From: Aquilonibacter sp963703325
Lineage (GTDB): Bacteria; Vulcanimicrobiota; Vulcanimicrobiia; Vulcanimicrobiales; Vulcanimicrobiaceae
Assembly (NCBI GenBank): GCA_963703325.1
Contig: OY969805.1
Coordinates: forward strand, 1,302,001 to 1,366,000
Direction: 5' to 3'
Length of the DNA: 64,000 nucleotides
The stretch's first letter is position 1; each line of letters opens with the position of its first letter. The translations under genes and the position numbers were made by a program. The notes beneath the pieces were generated by a model. It saw nothing but the letters and a program-made list of their open reading frames with translations, did not search any database and had not been told where the DNA came from. Below are positions 61,337-64,000 of the stretch, piece after piece.

Positions 61337-62029
61337 ATGCCGGGCGAATTACGAGTCCAACGCAATAGCCTCGCGCAGCAGGTTGTCGACCGTCTACGCG
61401 CGCTGATCGCTAACGGCACGTATCCGATCGGGCAGCGTCTGCCACCGGAGGGACCGCTCGGCGAGACCTTCGGCGTAGGCCGATCGACCGTGCGCGAAGC
61501 GATGCGCGTGCTTGCGAGCCGCGGGATCGTGGACGTTCGGCACGGTGAAGGTACGTTCGTCGCTGCGGGCGCATTGCGGGAACCGTTCGAAGAACGGCTC
61601 GGGCGCGCAAATCTCCGCGATCTCTACGAGACGCGGCTGGTGCTCGAGTTGCCGCTGGCCGAACTCGCCGCGGCGCGCCGTACCTCGCGCGATGTCGCCG
61701 CTATGCGCAAGGCGCTCAAAGCTCGAGCGGCCGCGGCGAACATCGGCGACGTAGACGCCTATGGCGACGCCGACTTCGATTTTCATCTCGCCGTTGCGCG
61801 CGCGGCAAAGAATGCCGCACTCTTTGACATGTACGCGTCGTTCGTCGATGTTGCTAAGCCGGTGCTTGGCGCGATGCTCGACGCGCGCTACATCCGAAGC
61901 GAACGTGACACGCTCCACGACGCGCTGTGCGACGCGATCGCTGCGGGAGACGTCGCGAAGGTGCGCAAGCTGGTCCGCTCTCACTTGCAAGGTTCGCGCG
62001 ACAGCATGGAGGCGTACCGGAAGTGTTGA
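61337..62029 (+). CDS. FadR/GntR-family transcriptional regulator
   Basis: From the ATG at 61337, 230 residues with a winged helix-turn-helix (LAQQVVDRLRALIANGTYPI, LGETFGVGRSTVREAMRVLA, then SRGIVDVRHGEGTFV) and an FCD-type ligand-binding helical domain (LYETRLVLELPLAELAAARR, FHLAVARAAKNAALFDMY, HDALCDAIAAGD) with His and Asp residues for a metal. An upstream ATG at 61281 is possible. Divergent from the GNAT gene and followed by the phosphoesterase, whose GTG lies inside this gene's end (seven-base overlap). Confidence 0.82.
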   Translation: MPGELRVQRNSLAQQVVDRLRALIANGTYPIGQRLPPEGPLGETFGVGRSTVREAMRVLASRGIVDVRHGEGTFVAAGALREPFEERLGRANLRDLYETRLVLELPLAELAAARRTSRDVAAMRKALKARAAAANIGDVDAYGDADFDFHLAVARAAKNAALFDMYASFVDVAKPVLGAMLDARYIRSERDTLHDALCDAIAAGDVAKVRKLVRSHLQGSRDSMEAYRKC

Positions 62030-64000
62030 TCGCGCTGTTGGCCGCAGCGATGAGGTTGACGGTCTTGCCGAACGGCTGGGTGATCCAACCCCCGGCCGGC
62101 GTCATGACCGAAACCGACACGATGCCGCAAGGTGCGGCGGCGTCGCCGGATGGACGGCGCCTCGCGGTCGTCGAGTCGGGATTTAATCGCCCGTCATTAC
62201 GCATTTACGCCGTGACGGATCTCGAGCAGCTCGCGGAGATTCCGCTCGCCGGCGCGTTTGGCCGGCCCGTCTGGCTCGACGCTTCGCACGTCCTGGTCGC
62301 CGGCGCAAACGCCGATGCGATCTTCGATATCGACGTCGACCGGCAGGCCGTTGCGGTGACCAAGATGCCCGCGAAGTCCTACCCCGTGGCTGTTGCGTTG
62401 GACGGTTCGCAGGTCGCGGTCGCGACCGACGGTGACACGTCCGTGCGTATCGGGTCGCTTCCGGAGATCGCTGCAGCCAAGCCGATTCGCATCGGCGGGC
62501 ATATCGGCGGCCTGATCGCTGCGAACGGCACGGTCTTTGCTTCGAATTCCTCCGCGAGCGCGGTGGTAGCAATATCGAGCGCGACGCTTACGACGCGTCG
62601 TATCGTCACCGGCCTCCATCCAACCGCGCTCCTCTCGGTGGATGGAGCGCTCTATGTTGCACAGAGTGACGACGATAGCGTCGGCGTGTACGACGAAACG
62701 AGCGGAAGCCGGCGCGCGCGCATCGACGTGGGAACGCCGCGCATCCACGATCTCGACGGGCTCTCGCCGAACGCGCTCGCGCAATCCGGCAATTCCATCT
62801 TCGTGAGCCTCGGCGCCGCCAACGCCGTGGCGGTTATACGACGCGATACTATCGTGCAGCGCATTGCAGCCGGCTGGTATCCGACCGACGTCGTGCCGAT
62901 CGGACGCCTGTTGTACATCATCGACGGCAAAGGCGAAGGATCGTCCCCGAATGTCCACTTCGATCCGAAAAGCAAAGGCTTCTACGACTACATTGCCACG
63001 CTGCAATACGGGTCGATTCGCGCCGTCGACCTCGCGCATGTGGGGCAGCCCAATCCGATCGGCGCGCTCGGATGGGAGCACCGCGGCGTCGATCCGCTGC
63101 TGCGGCCCGGCGGTCCGATCAAGCACGTGTTCTTCATCCTGAAAGAAAACCGCTCGTACGACGAAGTGCTCGGTGACATGCGCGCCGGCAACGGCGATCC
63201 GAAGCTGACCTGGTTCGGTGCGGCCGTGACACCGAACGAACACGCGATGGCGACGCGATTCGGCCTGTTTGACAATGCCTACGCGAGCGGCGAGGTGAGC
63301 GAGAGCGGGCACTATTGGGCGGACGCGGCGTTCGTCAACGACTATGTCGAGCGCACGTGGCCGTCGGTGTATGCCAACCGCGACGATCCCGATAACGACC
63401 TTTCGCCGCTTGGGACCGCGTTACCGAAGCACGGCTACATTTGGCAATCGGCGCTGCGGAGGCGCGTGAGCTTCCGCGTGTATGGCGAGCTCCCCAATGT
63501 GTTCAATCCATTCGGAACGGGACCGAAGGCCGCCAAGCTCGTCGATCGGTATTCCGACAAGCGCTACGTCAGCTGGGATCTGAAATACAGCGACCTCAAC
63601 CGTGAACGGGAGTGGCTCCGCGAATTCAACGCCTTCGTGCGCAGCGGCACGGTTCCCCAGTTCGAATATATCTGGTTGCCGAACGATCATACCGCCGGGA
63701 GTCGCGTCAATATGCTCACACCCGTTGCCATGGTCGCGCAGAACGACTACGCGTTGGGATTAATGGTCGATGCGATCTCGCATTCGCCGATTTGGAAGTC
63801 ATCCGCAATCTTTATCACCGAGGACGACGCCCAGGACGGCCCCGATCACGTCAGCGACCAGCGCACGACGATCTTTGTGGTGAGCCCGTTTTCGCGCGGG
63901 GGACTGCAGCATGCACACTACTCGACGGTGAGCATCGTACGGACCGAGGAGTTGCTCTTGGGCTTGCCGCCGCTCTCGGCCTACGACGCGACGGCTATTC
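62023..64000 (+). CDS. YncE-propeller plus phosphoesterase family protein (runs off the window)
   Basis: GTG at 62023 (GGAGG upstream) overlaps the regulator's end and runs to the window edge, about 659 residues. The N-terminal part (to about 330) holds propeller repeats (VVESGFNRPSLRIYAVTDLE, GLIAANGTVFASNSSASAVV, GWYPTDVVPIGRLLYIIDGK); the C-terminal part is the alkaline-phosphatase-like phosphoesterase family (HVFFILKENRSYDEVLGDMR, ASGEVSESGHYWADAAFVND, EYIWLPNDHTAG, AIFITEDDAQDGPDHVSDQR). This bifunctional type is secreted and acts on unknown phosphate esters; the signal peptide here is short (VLIALLAAAMRLTVLPNGW). Confidence 0.8.
   Translation, partial: MLIALLAAAMRLTVLPNGWVIQPPAGVMTETDTMPQGAAASPDGRRLAVVESGFNRPSLRIYAVTDLEQLAEIPLAGAFGRPVWLDASHVLVAGANADAIFDIDVDRQAVAVTKMPAKSYPVAVALDGSQVAVATDGDTSVRIGSLPEIAAAKPIRIGGHIGGLIAANGTVFASNSSASAVVAISSATLTTRRIVTGLHPTALLSVDGALYVAQSDDDSVGVYDETSGSRRARIDVGTPRIHDLDGLSPNALAQSGNSIFVSLGAANAVAVIRRDTIVQRIAAGWYPTDVVPIGRLLYIIDGKGEGSSPNVHFDPKSKGFYDYIATLQYGSIRAVDLAHVGQPNPIGALGWEHRGVDPLLRPGGPIKHVFFILKENRSYDEVLGDMRAGNGDPKLTWFGAAVTPNEHAMATRFGLFDNAYASGEVSESGHYWADAAFVNDYVERTWPSVYANRDDPDNDLSPLGTALPKHGYIWQSALRRRVSFRVYGELPNVFNPFGTGPKAAKLVDRYSDKRYVSWDLKYSDLNREREWLREFNAFVRSGTVPQFEYIWLPNDHTAGSRVNMLTPVAMVAQNDYALGLMVDAISHSPIWKSSAIFITEDDAQDGPDHVSDQRTTIFVVSPFSRGGLQHAHYSTVSIVRTEELLLGLPPLSAYDATAI

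Overview
The window looks like a chromosomal piece of a GC-rich diderm bacterium. LptD, an LptF/LptG permease, Lnt and several predicted outer-membrane barrels show an outer membrane with transported lipopolysaccharide or a similar lipid. Stalk-type (copper amine oxidase N-like) domains, GloVer-repeat lipoproteins, SpoIIE-type phosphatases and many small secreted proteins of unknown function would suit the Eremiobacterota/Vulcanimicrobiota (WPS-2) group. That placement is inference from gene content only. Genes are tightly packed on both strands; ATGA, GTGA, TGATG or TAGTG stop/start overlaps are common. No rRNA, tRNA, CRISPR array, insertion sequence or phage genes were seen.

Layout. 1-5613: envelope biogenesis (Lnt running off the left edge, a lipoprotein, LptD, LptF/G, lytic transglycosylase). 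5682-11415: FAH-family enzyme, first copy of a secreted two-gene module, PPK2 kinase, TetR regulator, aldehyde dehydrogenase with its DUF779 partner. 11544-14807: XRE-PBP regulator and a molybdate-type ABC transporter. 14894-16876: a broken chimera of a metalloprotease and a BNR-repeat protein. 16873-18125: second copy of the secreted two-gene module. 18173-21454: membrane protein, phosphoesterase, sulfite-oxidase-like molybdoenzyme and its cytochrome c. 21521-32975: mixed genes including an ECF sigma/anti-sigma pair, a membrane SpoIIE phosphatase, an MFS exporter and a beta-propeller protein. 33081-41322: receiver and PP2C signalling genes and a LuxR regulator flanking a five-gene exopolysaccharide cluster. 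41375-48893: secreted and surface proteins (stalk-domain barrel, ice-binding-like lipoprotein, YXWGXW protein, His-rich protein), then a dehydrogenase, a carrier and a hydrolase. 48865-52405: a PaoABC-like molybdenum aldehyde oxidoreductase. 52486-64000: transglutaminase-like protein, two decapitated signalling gene remnants, GloVer lipoprotein, MsrA plus a degenerate MsrA fragment, PH-domain protein, M1 peptidase homologue, GNAT, FadR-type regulator and a second phosphoesterase running off the right edge.

Themes. Molybdenum: regulated import (11.5-14.8 kb) would feed the sulfite-oxidase-like enzyme (20-21 kb) and the aldehyde oxidoreductase (49-52 kb). Partner switching: at least three SpoIIE-type phosphatase loci, a STAS-like protein and HATPase modules. 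Secreted proteins: many signal-peptide proteins without known function, including the duplicated two-gene module, which is the best candidate here for an undescribed system.

Caution: six genes carry an apparent frameshift, mostly at short homopolymers or CG repeats, so residual indel errors in the assembly are as likely as true gene decay for those loci.
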